Positions 56,032 to 64,000 of a stretch of 64,000 nt of DNA are shown here, piece after piece. The stretch spans positions 238,010 to 302,009 of the forward strand of contig NZ_LMMM01000018.1 of assembly GCF_001422245.1 (NCBI RefSeq), given 5' to 3'. Positions within the stretch are counted from its first letter, which is position 1. Each line of letters starts with the position of its first letter. The position numbers and the translations under genes were made by a program. The DNA is from Rhizobium sp. Leaf262. Its GTDB lineage: Bacteria; Pseudomonadota; Alphaproteobacteria; Rhizobiales; Rhizobiaceae. Below the pieces are notes generated by a model that saw only the letters and a list, made by a program, of their open reading frames with translations, did not search any database and was not told the origin of the DNA.

Positions 56032-57489
56032 TCAACTTCCAGCGCCAACCATCGTCGCCGCAACCGCAATCGCCACCTTCAACCGCTGACGCACCACGGA
56101 ACGGCCCAGCACGGCCATCGAGTCAAACAACGGCAGCGACCGCGAAGAACCGGACATCGCAACAAACAGCGGCGGCGTCACCACGCGCAGCTTCTTGCCG
56201 GTACGCTCTGCCACATCGCGCAATTCCGCTTCGATGGATTCCAGCGTCCAGTCTGGCATTTTTTCCAGATCGGCGGCAACCGTGGTCAGGATTTCGTGGA
56301 TTTCTTCCGGCTTGCTCTTCAGCCCGGCGAAGGATGCGGGCGTCAGGCCTACATCGCTCGACAGCAGGAAGCCAGCGAGGTTCGGCAGATCGCCCAGCTT
56401 GGAAATACGGCTTTGCGAAAGCTTCAAACCTTCCGTCAGACGTGCATTTTCCATCGCCCATTCCAGCGTGCGGGCAATGAACTCGTCCTGGGTCAGCTTT
56501 TCACGCAGCCAGCGACCGTTCAGCCAATCCAGCTTCTGAATGTCGAAGATAGCACCGGCCTTGGACAGCGCTTCCGGGTCGAACTTGCCCGCCAGCTCAT
56601 CCATGGTCAAAAGCTCTTCGCCTTCGCCGATCTGGATGAAGAACAGGCCGAGGAAGTTCATCAGCGCTTCCGGCAGATAGCCGAGGACGGAGTAGTAGGA
56701 GATCGATGTCGGGTTCTTGCGTTTCGACAGCTTGGACTTGTCGGCATTGCGCATCAAGGAGAGATGCATGAATGTCGGCTGGTCCCAACCGAAATAGCGA
56801 TACAGCAGAATGTGCTTCGGAACGGATGCGAGCCATTCTTCGCCGCGCGCCACATGGGTGATCTTCATCAGATGGTCGTCGATGACGTTTGCCATGTGAT
56901 AGGTCGGCATGCCATCGGCCTTCATCAGAACCTGCATGTCGACGCTGTCCCAAGGGATCGAAACATCGCCGTAAACACCATCGGTGAAATCGCAGGAGCC
57001 TTCGGTCGGGATTTTCATCCGTACGACGGTGGCTTCACCGGCTTGCATACGGGAGGTGACTTCCTCTGCCTTCAGATGCAGACAAAGACCATCATATTTC
57101 GGCGGCTTGCCAGCGGCGCGCTGCGCTTCGCGCATTTCCGTCAGACGCTCGGCCGTGCAGAAACAGCGGAAGGCGTGGCCTTTTTCCAGCAGCTCGTCGG
57201 CAAATGGCTGGTACATATCCTTGCGGTCGGACTGGCGGTAGGGGCCGTAGGGGCCGCCAACGTCAGGGCCTTCCGACCATGTAAGGCCGGTCCATTTCAG
57301 CGCTTCCAGCACCTTGTCTTCATATTCGCGCGTAGAGCGATTGGCATCGGTATCTTCGATGCGCAAAATGAACTCGCCACCGTGTTTTTTCGCAAACAGG
57401 TAGTTGAAAAGCGCGATATAGGCGGTGCCGACATGCGGCTCGCCAGTGGGGGAAGGTGCAATACGGACGCGGACGCCGGAAGTGGTCAT
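56032..57489 (-). CDS. gltX: Glutamyl-tRNA synthetase
   Basis: 485 residues, class I synthetase. HIGH-type motif in PSPTGEPHVGTAYIALFNYL, KMSKS-type motif as KLSKRKNP, and an alpha-helical anticodon domain at the C terminus. The start at 57489 (TTSGVRVRIAPSPTGEPHVG) is chosen over one 16 codons upstream, which gives an atypical N terminus. Many rhizobia have two gltX copies, one of which may glutamylate tRNA-Gln; which one this is cannot be told here. Confidence 0.95.
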   Translation of the reverse strand: MTTSGVRVRIAPSPTGEPHVGTAYIALFNYLFAKKHGGEFILRIEDTDANRSTREYEDKVLEALKWTGLTWSEGPDVGGPYGPYRQSDRKDMYQPFADELLEKGHAFRCFCTAERLTEMREAQRAAGKPPKYDGLCLHLKAEEVTSRMQAGEATVVRMKIPTEGSCDFTDGVYGDVSIPWDSVDMQVLMKADGMPTYHMANVIDDHLMKITHVARGEEWLASVPKHILLYRYFGWDQPTFMHLSLMRNADKSKLSKRKNPTSISYYSVLGYLPEALMNFLGLFFIQIGEGEELLTMDELAGKFDPEALSKAGAIFDIQKLDWLNGRWLREKLTQDEFIARTLEWAMENARLTEGLKLSQSRISKLGDLPNLAGFLLSSDVGLTPASFAGLKSKPEEIHEILTTVAADLEKMPDWTLESIEAELRDVAERTGKKLRVVTPPLFVAMSGSSRSLPLFDSMAVLGRSVVRQRLKVAIAVAATMVGAGS

Positions 57490-57588
57490 TAGGGCCTGCT
57501 CAATGAAAATACGCGCCAAAAGGGGCGATTGCTTCAATCTCGGAATGAATTGGCCTTAGCACATATTCTGAGGTGAGCGTCAAGGTTT

Positions 57589-59028
57589 TTAGGGTTTTTG
57601 TGGCGGCGGCGCGGGTTGCCATTCCAGCGATACGAGTTTGGCATCGGCCCGGCGCGCCGCGTTGGTGACGACGGTCTGATACGTCGTCGTGCCCGTCTCC
57701 AGAAAAACGGAAAGCATCCTGTCGGCCAGGTCCTTACCTTTTCTGAGCATCTCGATGCGCTGTTCCTTAGTCAGCTGCGTGCCGTCGAACTCGCCATAGC
57801 GCAGGAAGCTCACCGCAAGTTTCATGTTCACGTAGTTCTTACCAGCTTCGGAATCATCCGATGTGGCTTTTGCCAGAGCCTGCTGCTGAATGTCTAGGCC
57901 TTTGCGAAGATCGTCTTCCGTGTCGAACACCTCACCGCGCAACATATGGGAATCGCCCAGATTGGAAAGCGTTTCCCAGCTGACCTCGCCGTCGAGTTCC
58001 TTCTGTTTGTCTGCCGCCATCTGGTCGAACCGAAGCGCCTTTTCCACGTCGGCCCTGTCACGGGAAATAAAGGCAACACGACCATAGATCGACCCGAGGC
58101 TTGCGGTCAGGGATTGCTGTGCGTCTGCATCCACCTTGTCCTTGTAGCGTTTCTCGGCCTCTTCGAGTGCAGCAACACCACGACGCAGATAGGTCAGCTT
58201 TTCATCACCCTCGACAATTTCAGACGCATAGCCGTAACTGCCGGCCAGACCCTGCGCATAGTAAATTTCAGAATAAGGCTCGCCGGTCGTATCCCGATCA
58301 TGCGCTATCTGTGTCAGTTCGATGCTCAACATCAGCTTGCTGATATCCGATGACCAGCGCCCAACGGCTTCCACCGCACCACTGGCATTGCGAGCCGCAT
58401 TTATCATGCAGTTGGGATCGTCGACCAATCGGCACAAAGCCATCCGCGCCTGCACGACTTCGGTTGTGAAAGCATCCTTGAACAGGAAAGCGGGACTGTA
58501 ATAGCGCTCCGGGTGTTTGGCGAGGCTGGCAACCCAGTACTGGTCGAGAACGGAAAGCGCCGCCTGCGGCGCATTGCGTGGCGCGGCTTCGAGTGCTTCG
58601 CGCAGGGCTGCAAGCCCCATCGCGACGGCGTCCTCCTGCACGGACTGGTTTTCCGGGTCATCATTCGTCATCACCAGAAGCGGCAGTTGAGAAACCGTCT
58701 CTGCCAACGTCGCCGATCTTTCCAGAGGCGAAAGCGTCTCGTGCTTTTCACAAAATCCGATTGTAACCGCCCCCTCCGCCCTGTTCGTCAGCAGTTCGCC
58801 AGCCTTGGCGCAAAATGCCACATCACCGGGATAGTGAAACCGCTGTAGAATGGGCATCGAAATTTCGGCATGTCTGCCGTTTTCACCGCTGAAGGTCCAT
58901 GTGTCCGGAACGGCCGCTTCGGTGCGGGTGTCCGCAACCGGCTGGGGCACGTGAAGCTTTCCCCAAAATGCGGCGCCGATAAACAAGACCAGCAGGGCGC
59001 AAAAGGTCACATGCGACAAATATCTCAT
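57589..59028 (-). CDS. Hypothetical membrane-anchored TPR-like protein
   Basis: 479 residues. One N-terminal hydrophobic anchor (VTFCALLVLFIGAAFWGKLH), then a periplasmic helical domain with degenerate tetratricopeptide-type helices (ADAQQSLTASLGSIYGRVAF and VSWETLSNLGDSHMLRGEVF). A cysteine-containing segment FCAKAGELLTNRAEGAVTIG FCEKHETLS (split) lies near the start. No recognised family or enzyme motif. It stands alone between gltX and the TerC gene, all on the minus strand. Confidence 0.75.
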   Translation of the reverse strand: MRYLSHVTFCALLVLFIGAAFWGKLHVPQPVADTRTEAAVPDTWTFSGENGRHAEISMPILQRFHYPGDVAFCAKAGELLTNRAEGAVTIGFCEKHETLSPLERSATLAETVSQLPLLVMTNDDPENQSVQEDAVAMGLAALREALEAAPRNAPQAALSVLDQYWVASLAKHPERYYSPAFLFKDAFTTEVVQARMALCRLVDDPNCMINAARNASGAVEAVGRWSSDISKLMLSIELTQIAHDRDTTGEPYSEIYYAQGLAGSYGYASEIVEGDEKLTYLRRGVAALEEAEKRYKDKVDADAQQSLTASLGSIYGRVAFISRDRADVEKALRFDQMAADKQKELDGEVSWETLSNLGDSHMLRGEVFDTEDDLRKGLDIQQQALAKATSDDSEAGKNYVNMKLAVSFLRYGEFDGTQLTKEQRIEMLRKGKDLADRMLSVFLETGTTTYQTVVTNAARRADAKLVSLEWQPAPPPQKP

Positions 59029-59104
59029 CGTTTACCGCCATGTTCTGGAAAAAAGGCCCGCGGTGAAGCGAGCCTTTGCCTAGTCGTAAACGGTGCTACC
59101 GCGC

Positions 59105-59851
59105 TCAGTGCACAGTGCCCTTCTTCTTCCGGCGTGCATTGCGCGACACCATGTTGAGCACTTCCACCAGGGCGGAAAACGCCATGGCGGCATAGACGTA
59201 GCCCTTTGGAACATGGAAGCCCATGCCTTCGGCGATCAGCGTCGTGCCGATCATCAGCAGGAACGCCAGCGCCAGCATGACGACGGTCGGGTTCTTTTCG
59301 ATGAAGTTGGCCAGCGGGTTGGCGGCCAGCAGCATGACGGTGACGGCAAAGACGACGGCGACGACCATGATCGGGACGTGCGGGGTCATACCGACGGCGG
59401 TGATGATGCTGTCGAGCGAAAAGACGAGGTCGAGCAGCAGAATCTGCGCGATGGCGGATGAGAAGCTGGCAACGGCGGTGCCGACCATGTCTTCCTTGTG
59501 ATCTTCGGGGTCCACATTGTGGTGGATTTCCTTGGTCGCCTTCCACACGAGGAAGAGACCACCACCGATCAGAATCATATCCTTCCACGAGAAGCCGTGG
59601 CCGAAGAGTTCGAAGACGGGTTCGGTCAGCTGGACGATCCAGGCGACGGTGCCCAGCAGGCCCAGACGCATGATGAGAGCTAAGCCGATACCGATGCGTC
59701 TTGCTTTCTCACGCTGATGCTCGGGCAGCTTGTTGGTCAGAATGGAGATGAAAATCAGGTTGTCGATGCCAAGCACGACCTCCATGACGATGAGGGTGAC
59801 GAGCGCCACCCACGCAGCGGGGTCGGACAAAAGAGGGATTATAGAATCCAC
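59105..59851 (-). CDS. TerC family integral membrane protein (GTG start)
   Basis: 248 residues with seven transmembrane helices. The family motifs are [20 protein letters not shown] and [20 protein letters not shown], whose acidic residues lie within the membrane and coordinate the transported metal. TerC proteins are known for tellurite resistance and, in relatives such as YkoY, manganese export. The start is GTG at 59851 with AAGGAAAA upstream. No Mn-riboswitch-like element was seen before it. Confidence 0.9.
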   Translation of the reverse strand: MDSIIPLLSDPAAWVALVTLIVMEVVLGIDNLIFISILTNKLPEHQREKARRIGIGLALIMRLGLLGTVAWIVQLTEPVFELFGHGFSWKDMILIGGGLFLVWKATKEIHHNVDPEDHKEDMVGTAVASFSSAIAQILLLDLVFSLDSIITAVGMTPHVPIMVVAVVFAVTVMLLAANPLANFIEKNPTVVMLALAFLLMIGTTLIAEGMGFHVPKGYVYAAMAFSALVEVLNMVSRNARRKKKGTVH

Positions 59852-60004
59852 GAGCCTGTTTTCCTTTTCAGCTATCCTGCTTCGACAATTCGAAACGCCA
59901 CAGTTTTATATTCGAATGCGCGAGAAACAAGCGTGTGACAGTGCCGCGACGCTATATTTACTCGGTATTTCGCGCATTGCGAGAAACCCGGATGCTGAAT
60001 GGCC

Positions 60005-60658
60005 TCAAGCGGCCTTGGTTCCGTAGGCCGCCATAAAAACGTCGATGGCGCTGGAAAGGACACGGTTGGCTTCTTCCGGCGGCGTTTCGCCGTTGAGTTC
60101 GCCAAACAGCCGCATTTTGAAGAACGTGCCGGTGGCAAGCTCGATGAACTGGCGCGCGGCAAGGTCCACATCACTGATAACCAGCGTACCCTGCTCGACA
60201 TGATGCTGCAGAAAATCGCGCAGAACGACCCGCACATTATTTGGTGCCGCAACGAAGAATCGTTGCGAAAGCTTGGGCATACGGTCGATGACGCCAAGCA
60301 CTGAGCGCATGGCAGGTATCATGTCAGTGCATGTCACTTTGTGAATAAACGCGTCGCCAAACTGCCACAGCCCGTCGCGCACCTCTTCCGTGCCTGCCAG
60401 AATATCGCGCATGGAATGGGCAAATTCCGCCCGGTGCCTGTCGATCAAGGCTGCGAAAAGTTCGTCCTTGTTCTGGAAGTAGACGTAGATTGTACCTTTG
60501 GAAACAGAGGCTTCGCGGGTTATATCGTTCATGCTGGCGGCATCGAAGCCCTTTTGCTTGAACACCCGCCATGCACCGTCCAGAATCTGTTCGCGCTTGG
60601 CCGGGTCTTCACCCGCAGCAAAGCGTCCCGCAGGAGAAGCGGTATAGATATCCTCCAT
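60005..60658 (-). CDS. TetR family repressor of the efflux pair
   Basis: 217 residues from the ATG at 60658 (TTG and GTG starts up to 11 codons earlier are possible). The helix-turn-helix is FDAASMNDITREASVSKGTI YVYFQNKDELF (split), typical of TetR/AcrR repressors. It is divergent from the HlyD/MFS efflux genes, and two ATCGAACC..GGTTCGAT palindromes lie in the shared promoter, so it almost certainly represses the pump and itself until an inducer binds. Confidence 0.9.
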   Translation of the reverse strand: MEDIYTASPAGRFAAGEDPAKREQILDGAWRVFKQKGFDAASMNDITREASVSKGTIYVYFQNKDELFAALIDRHRAEFAHSMRDILAGTEEVRDGLWQFGDAFIHKVTCTDMIPAMRSVLGVIDRMPKLSQRFFVAAPNNVRVVLRDFLQHHVEQGTLVISDVDLAARQFIELATGTFFKMRLFGELNGETPPEEANRVLSSAIDVFMAAYGTKAA

Positions 60659-60715
60659 GGTCTTGTCTTCGGTCACGCGTCGATCCGCCAATCGGTTTTA
60701 GATTCGATTCAATAT

Positions 60716-60735
60716 ATCGAACCAAACGGTTCGAT
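60716..60735. promoter_or_regulatory. TetR operator 1 in the efflux promoter
   Basis: ATCGAACC AAAC GGTTCGAT, perfect eight-base inverted repeat (60716-60723 and 60728-60735). It is on the repressor-gene side of the divergent promoter. Confidence 0.75.
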
Positions 60736-60770
60736 GTCACTTGATATGTGATAGAAAAAAGATTAAGTCA

Positions 60771-60790
60771 ATCGAACCGAACGGTTCAGT
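60771..60790. promoter_or_regulatory. TetR operator 2 in the efflux promoter
   Basis: ATCGAACC GAAC GGTTCAGT, same half-site design as operator 1 with one mismatch. It is on the pump-gene side, 55 bp centre to centre from operator 1, which would let two dimers cover both promoters. Confidence 0.7.
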
Positions 60791-60828
60791 TCGAAGTTAT
60801 CTCTTTTTTCACAGTAAGTGGTGTTACC

Positions 60829-62028
60829 ATGTCGGCCCAGAAAAGCGGCGCAGTCCGCGCAGTGAATTCGCCAGATGAAACCGAAGCCCGGGCTGACGAG
60901 GCAAAGCCAGCAGAGGCCCAGCAGCCTGCTGCGCCCGCTCAGCCCGCCGCGCCCGAAAAGAAGAAGGGCAGATCCTTCGTCTTGCCGGTAGTGGCCGTTG
61001 CACTTCTGGCCGCCGGTGGCTGGTATGGGTATCAATACTGGACGGACGGTCGTTTCCTCATTTCCACTGACGATGCCTATGTGCAGGGTGACATCGCCGT
61101 CATCGCGCCCAAGGTTTCCGGCTACGTCGCCAAGGTCGATGTCGTCGCCAACCAGGAAGTGAAGGCAGGCGACACGCTGGTCACGCTGGATGATGGCGAT
61201 TATCGCAACGCTCTGGAGCAGGCTGAAGCCCAGCTTCAGACACAACAGCTTTCGCTCAACCGTATCGATGCGCAGATTGCCGGTGCGGAAGCATCTCTTG
61301 CGCAAGCCGTTGCCCAAAAGGGTTCTCTGGATGCCGCCCTGCGCGGTGCAGACATCAATCTGAAGCGCGCCAGCGAACTCCAGTCCAAGGCTGTCGGCAC
61401 CGTCGCATCGACGGACAATGCCCAGATCGCCATGGAACAGGCCAAGGCCAATCTGGTTGCCGGTGAAGCCAGCGTCGTATCCGCTCAGGCCAATATCGAC
61501 CTGCTAAGAGCCCAGCGCAAGGAAGCCGAAGGCTCGGTCAAGTCGCTTGAAATTTCTCGCGACAAGGCTGCCCGCGACCTGTCCTTCACCGTTCTGCGCG
61601 CCCCTTATGATGGCGTCATCGGCAATCTCGCCGTCCAGACGGGTGATCTCGTCTCCGTTGGCAAGCGCCTCGCATCGCTGGTTCCGATGGACGACCTCTA
61701 CATCGATGCCAACTTCAAGGAAACGCAGCTCGCCAAGATCGAGCCCGGCTCCAAGGTACGCGTCCATGTCGACGCCTTCGGCGACCACGACATTCAGGCC
61801 ACGGTTCAGTCGATTTCGCCAGCCTCCGGCTCTGTCTTCTCGCTGCTGCCACCGGAAAATGCCACTGGTAATTTCACCAAGGTCATTCAGCGCGTGCCGG
61901 TTCGCATCGTCTTCTCCAAGGAAGATCTCGCCAAGCACAAGCTTCGTGCCGGTTTGAGCGTGGTTGTCGATGTCGATACCCGCACATCACCGGACAATAG
62001 CCAAACGGCGCAGGCCCAGTCGAAGTAA
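60829..62028 (+). CDS. HlyD-family membrane fusion protein (EmrA type)
   Basis: 399 residues. A polar N terminus rich in Ala, Pro and Glu (AEAQQPAAPAQPAAPEKKKG), one transmembrane helix (SFVLPVVAVALLAAGGWYGY), then a lipoyl-like domain (VSGYVAKVDVVANQEVKAGD), a long coiled coil and the matching C-terminal half. It connects the MFS pump encoded 72 bp downstream to the outer membrane. The ATG at 60829 is preferred; upstream frames run through the operators. Confidence 0.93.
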   Translation: MSAQKSGAVRAVNSPDETEARADEAKPAEAQQPAAPAQPAAPEKKKGRSFVLPVVAVALLAAGGWYGYQYWTDGRFLISTDDAYVQGDIAVIAPKVSGYVAKVDVVANQEVKAGDTLVTLDDGDYRNALEQAEAQLQTQQLSLNRIDAQIAGAEASLAQAVAQKGSLDAALRGADINLKRASELQSKAVGTVASTDNAQIAMEQAKANLVAGEASVVSAQANIDLLRAQRKEAEGSVKSLEISRDKAARDLSFTVLRAPYDGVIGNLAVQTGDLVSVGKRLASLVPMDDLYIDANFKETQLAKIEPGSKVRVHVDAFGDHDIQATVQSISPASGSVFSLLPPENATGNFTKVIQRVPVRIVFSKEDLAKHKLRAGLSVVVDVDTRTSPDNSQTAQAQSK

Positions 62029-62100
62029 CGTTGTTTTCACGCAGTTCCGCAGCCAAAGCCGCATCCCGCTTTTGCCGGAACTGCCCTAAGGACCAAGATC

Positions 62101-63684
62101 ATGGCGGCAACAGCCAGTATGGCGGGCGGCAACGCCGCGGCGATCGATCCTCCGATGGATCGCAGACGCCTCATCGCGTTCTTCGCGATGGTGTTCGGCA
62201 TGTTCATGTCGATCCTCGATATCCAGATCGTGTCGGCGTCTCTTGCGGAAATTCAGGCCGGTCTGGGTGCCGGGTCCGATGAAATCGCCTGGGTACAGAC
62301 CTCTTATCTGATTGCGGAAGTCATCATGATTCCGCTGTCGGGAACGCTGGCGCGTATCCTCTCGACGCGGGTGCTGTTTGCCACCTGCGCCGCTGGCTTC
62401 ACCCTTTCCAGCGCCCTGTGTGCGACCGCGACGAACATCGACCAGATGATCGTTTACCGCGCCATACAGGGCTTCATAGGCGGCGGCATGATCCCATCCG
62501 TCTTTGCCGCCGCCTTCACCATCTTCCCGCCCTCCAAGCGGGCGGTGGTGTCCCCCATCATCGGCCTTGTTGCGACGCTGGCCCCGACCATCGGCCCGAC
62601 CGTCGGCGGTTATCTGTCCAATGCCTTTTCCTGGCACTGGCTGTTCCTCGTCAACATCATCCCCGGCATCATCGTCACCATCGTCACATGGAACTTCATC
62701 GACTTCGACAAGCCCGAACGGTCCTTGATGAAGAAGTTCGACTGGTGGGGCCTGATCTCCATGGGCGTCTTCCTGGGCTCCATGGAATATGTGCTGGAAG
62801 AGGGTAACAACAACGACTGGTTCAACGATAGCCACATCGTGATCGGTGCGCTTGCCATGACCATCGGAGGCGTCGTGTTTTTCTGGCGTGCCTTCAAGGT
62901 GGATTTCCCGGTCGTGGACCTCAAGGCCTTCGCGGACCGAAACTTTTCCATCGGCTCGCTGTTTTCCTTTGTCATGGGCATCGGTCTTTACGGCCTGACC
63001 TATATGTATCCGCTTTATCTGGGGCGCGTACGCGGCTACGATGCGTTGATGATCGGCGAGACGATGTTCGTCTCCGGCCTCGCCATGTTCTTCACCGCGC
63101 CGATTGCGGGCAAGCTCTCCACCAAGCTCGACCTGCGCATCATGATGGTCATCGGCTTCATCAGCTTTGCCTCCGGCACATGGATCATGACCCATGTCAC
63201 TGCCGACTGGGATTTCTATGAGCTGCTGATCCCGCAAATCCTGCGCGGCTTCGGGTTGATGATGTGCATGGTGCCGATCAACAACATCGCACTCGGCACC
63301 CTGCCCCCAGCCCGCATGAAAAATGCCTCCGGCCTGTTCAACCTCACCCGTAACCTCGGCGGCGCGGTTGGTCTCGCGGTCATCAACACCATGCTCAGCC
63401 AGCGCACGGACGACCACTATTTCCGCATTGCCGAACATGTGAACTACAGCAACCCGGCAGCACTGGAATGGCTGAACAGCGTCGGCGCCAACTATGATTC
63501 CTACGGCATGGACGGCTCCTCCGTTGCCGTCAAGAAGCTCGTCGGCATGGTATCGCAACAGGCATGGCTACAGGCCTTTGCCGATGTGTTTCTCGGGCTG
63601 ACCATCCTGTTCAGCGGCCTGATCCTGCTGACCCTGCTGATCAACAAACCCAAAGCCGCCCCACCCCCGGACGCCGGCCACTAA
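62101..63684 (+). CDS. MFS efflux permease, DHA2 (EmrB/QacA) family
   Basis: 527 residues with 14 transmembrane helices. First-helix motif FGMFMSILDIQIVSASLAEI, loop ADRNFSIGSLFSFVMGIGLY, and the conserved GGGMIPSVFAAAF segment in the fourth helix region. Together with the upstream membrane fusion protein it forms a proton-driven tripartite drug pump; the outer-membrane channel must be encoded elsewhere. Expression should be induced through the TetR gene at 60005-60658. Confidence 0.93.
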   Translation: MAATASMAGGNAAAIDPPMDRRRLIAFFAMVFGMFMSILDIQIVSASLAEIQAGLGAGSDEIAWVQTSYLIAEVIMIPLSGTLARILSTRVLFATCAAGFTLSSALCATATNIDQMIVYRAIQGFIGGGMIPSVFAAAFTIFPPSKRAVVSPIIGLVATLAPTIGPTVGGYLSNAFSWHWLFLVNIIPGIIVTIVTWNFIDFDKPERSLMKKFDWWGLISMGVFLGSMEYVLEEGNNNDWFNDSHIVIGALAMTIGGVVFFWRAFKVDFPVVDLKAFADRNFSIGSLFSFVMGIGLYGLTYMYPLYLGRVRGYDALMIGETMFVSGLAMFFTAPIAGKLSTKLDLRIMMVIGFISFASGTWIMTHVTADWDFYELLIPQILRGFGLMMCMVPINNIALGTLPPARMKNASGLFNLTRNLGGAVGLAVINTMLSQRTDDHYFRIAEHVNYSNPAALEWLNSVGANYDSYGMDGSSVAVKKLVGMVSQQAWLQAFADVFLGLTILFSGLILLTLLINKPKAAPPPDAGH

Positions 63685-63767
63685 TCCTCCAATCCACCGC
63701 AGCGCCGAGGGTCGCCAGAAATGGCGGCCCTTTGTTTTTTGGGGTGCACGGCATTCTTGGAGGTCGC

Positions 63768-63928
63768 GGGTGGGACTCACCCCCCTCTGCCCTGCCGGGC
63801 ATCTCCCCCTCAGGTGGGGAGATCGCTAGACGCGTTTTCGTCACTCCATCATCGACGTCAAAGATGGGGCGAGAGGTCTCAACGAGTCGATCTCCCCACC
63901 TGAGGGGGAGATGCCCGGCAGGGCAGAG
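63768..63928. repeat. Palindromic intergenic repeat, RIME-like, copy 3 (truncated)
   Basis: Left arm from GGGTGGGACTCACCCCCCTC, inner palindrome CATCTCCCC..GGGGAGATG. The right arm follows GGGGGAGATGCCCGGCAGGG CAGAG and then stops at 63928, where copies 1 and 2 continue with GGGGGGTGAGCC-type sequence. The missing part is replaced by the insertion element that follows. Confidence 0.85.
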
Positions 63929-64000
63929 CGACTGTCTTGGCAGTCAAGCGCTTTGCCATGGTTTATTCTCCCGGATGATGGCGTTGAGGATGGTGAGCAG
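63929..64000. mobile_element. Right end of an IS110-type insertion element (partial)
   Basis: The sequence departs from the palindromic repeat at 63929 and runs into a transposase end on the minus strand. GACTG/CAGTC (63930-63944) forms a small inverted repeat near the junction. The rest of the element is outside the window. Confidence 0.55.
63944..64000 (-). CDS. IS110-type transposase, C-terminal end (partial)
   Basis: Eighteen codons and a TGA on the minus strand: LLTILNAIIRENKPWQSA. The motif LLTILNAIIRENKPW is the usual end of IS110-family DEDD transposases, in which it follows a conserved R-K dipeptide. The rest of the gene is outside the window. Its stop lies only 16 bp from the truncated repeat, as expected for an IS110 end without long terminal repeats. 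Short, so the family call is by motif alone. Confidence 0.65.
   Translation of the reverse strand: MLTILNAIIRENKPWQSA

Noticed and set aside
59852..60004. Manganese riboswitch before the TerC gene
   Set aside because: TerC relatives are often controlled by a yybP-ykoY element, but the 150 bp here lack its conserved loops.
62086..63558. A 490-codon minus-strand frame rich in Asp and His
   Set aside because: Mirror of the membrane helices of the MFS pump; acidic low-complexity translation typical of antisense to hydrophobic genes.

Overview
The window is about 60% GC, densely packed alphaproteobacterial chromosome. The glgP-glgB-glgC-glgA-pgm-glgX order, the soxBDAG sarcosine oxidase operon, the speF-type leader before a decarboxylase and the three families of palindromic intergenic repeats all point to a Rhizobiaceae member, most likely Agrobacterium. 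In Agrobacterium the glg cluster lies on the secondary (linear) chromosome, so this is probably that replicon; species and replicon are inferences.

Layout. 1-9982: glycogen operon, entered inside glgP, with a large palindromic repeat between pgm and glgX. 10077-13819: MaoC-like hydratase, a leaderless solute-binding protein, a decayed stretch, an APC permease and an AT-rich orphan gene. 13833-19312 (minus): sarcosine oxidase soxB-D-A-G, with an extra gene for a small exported protein between soxB and soxD. 19632-24087: ribosomal protein S21 (GTG start), TPR lipoprotein, cupredoxin, ABC exporter and cytochrome oxidase subunit IV. 24514-28083: a TRAP transporter whose permease genes (plus) and binding-protein gene (minus) converge. 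28371-33788: glutamine-amidotransferase-like hydrolase, chemoreceptor, OmpW, a second outer-membrane barrel and a Gly/Asn-rich exported protein. 33990-34627: a structured leader that can pair with the Shine-Dalgarno of a glyoxalase-like gene. 34674-40779: WD40 protein, His-rich CobW GTPase, creatininase-like amidase, MarR, LacI and a self-contained DUF1348-tetR operon with a double palindromic operator. 41133-45520: D-2-hydroxyacid dehydrogenase, GNAT, ornithine decarboxylase with speF leader, LysR. 45615-50773: DUF1007 plus NicO nickel/cobalt exporter pair, small membrane proteins, a SUFU-like protein, GNAT and a DUF533 protein. 50872-57489: eda, CYTH-CHAD pair, trhO, lysS and gltX. 57589-63684: a TPR-like protein, TerC and a TetR-controlled EmrAB-type efflux pair. 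The window ends in the tail of an IS110-type transposase that abuts a truncated palindromic repeat.

How it works together: the first block interconverts glucose-1-phosphate and glycogen (GlgC, GlgA and GlgB build; GlgP and GlgX break down; Pgm links to glucose-6-phosphate). The rest is a patchwork of small transport, detoxification and regulatory modules. The most original signals are non-coding: the switch-like leader at 33990-34183, clear operators for three local regulators, and the IS/repeat junction at the right edge. No tRNA, rRNA or CRISPR array was seen.
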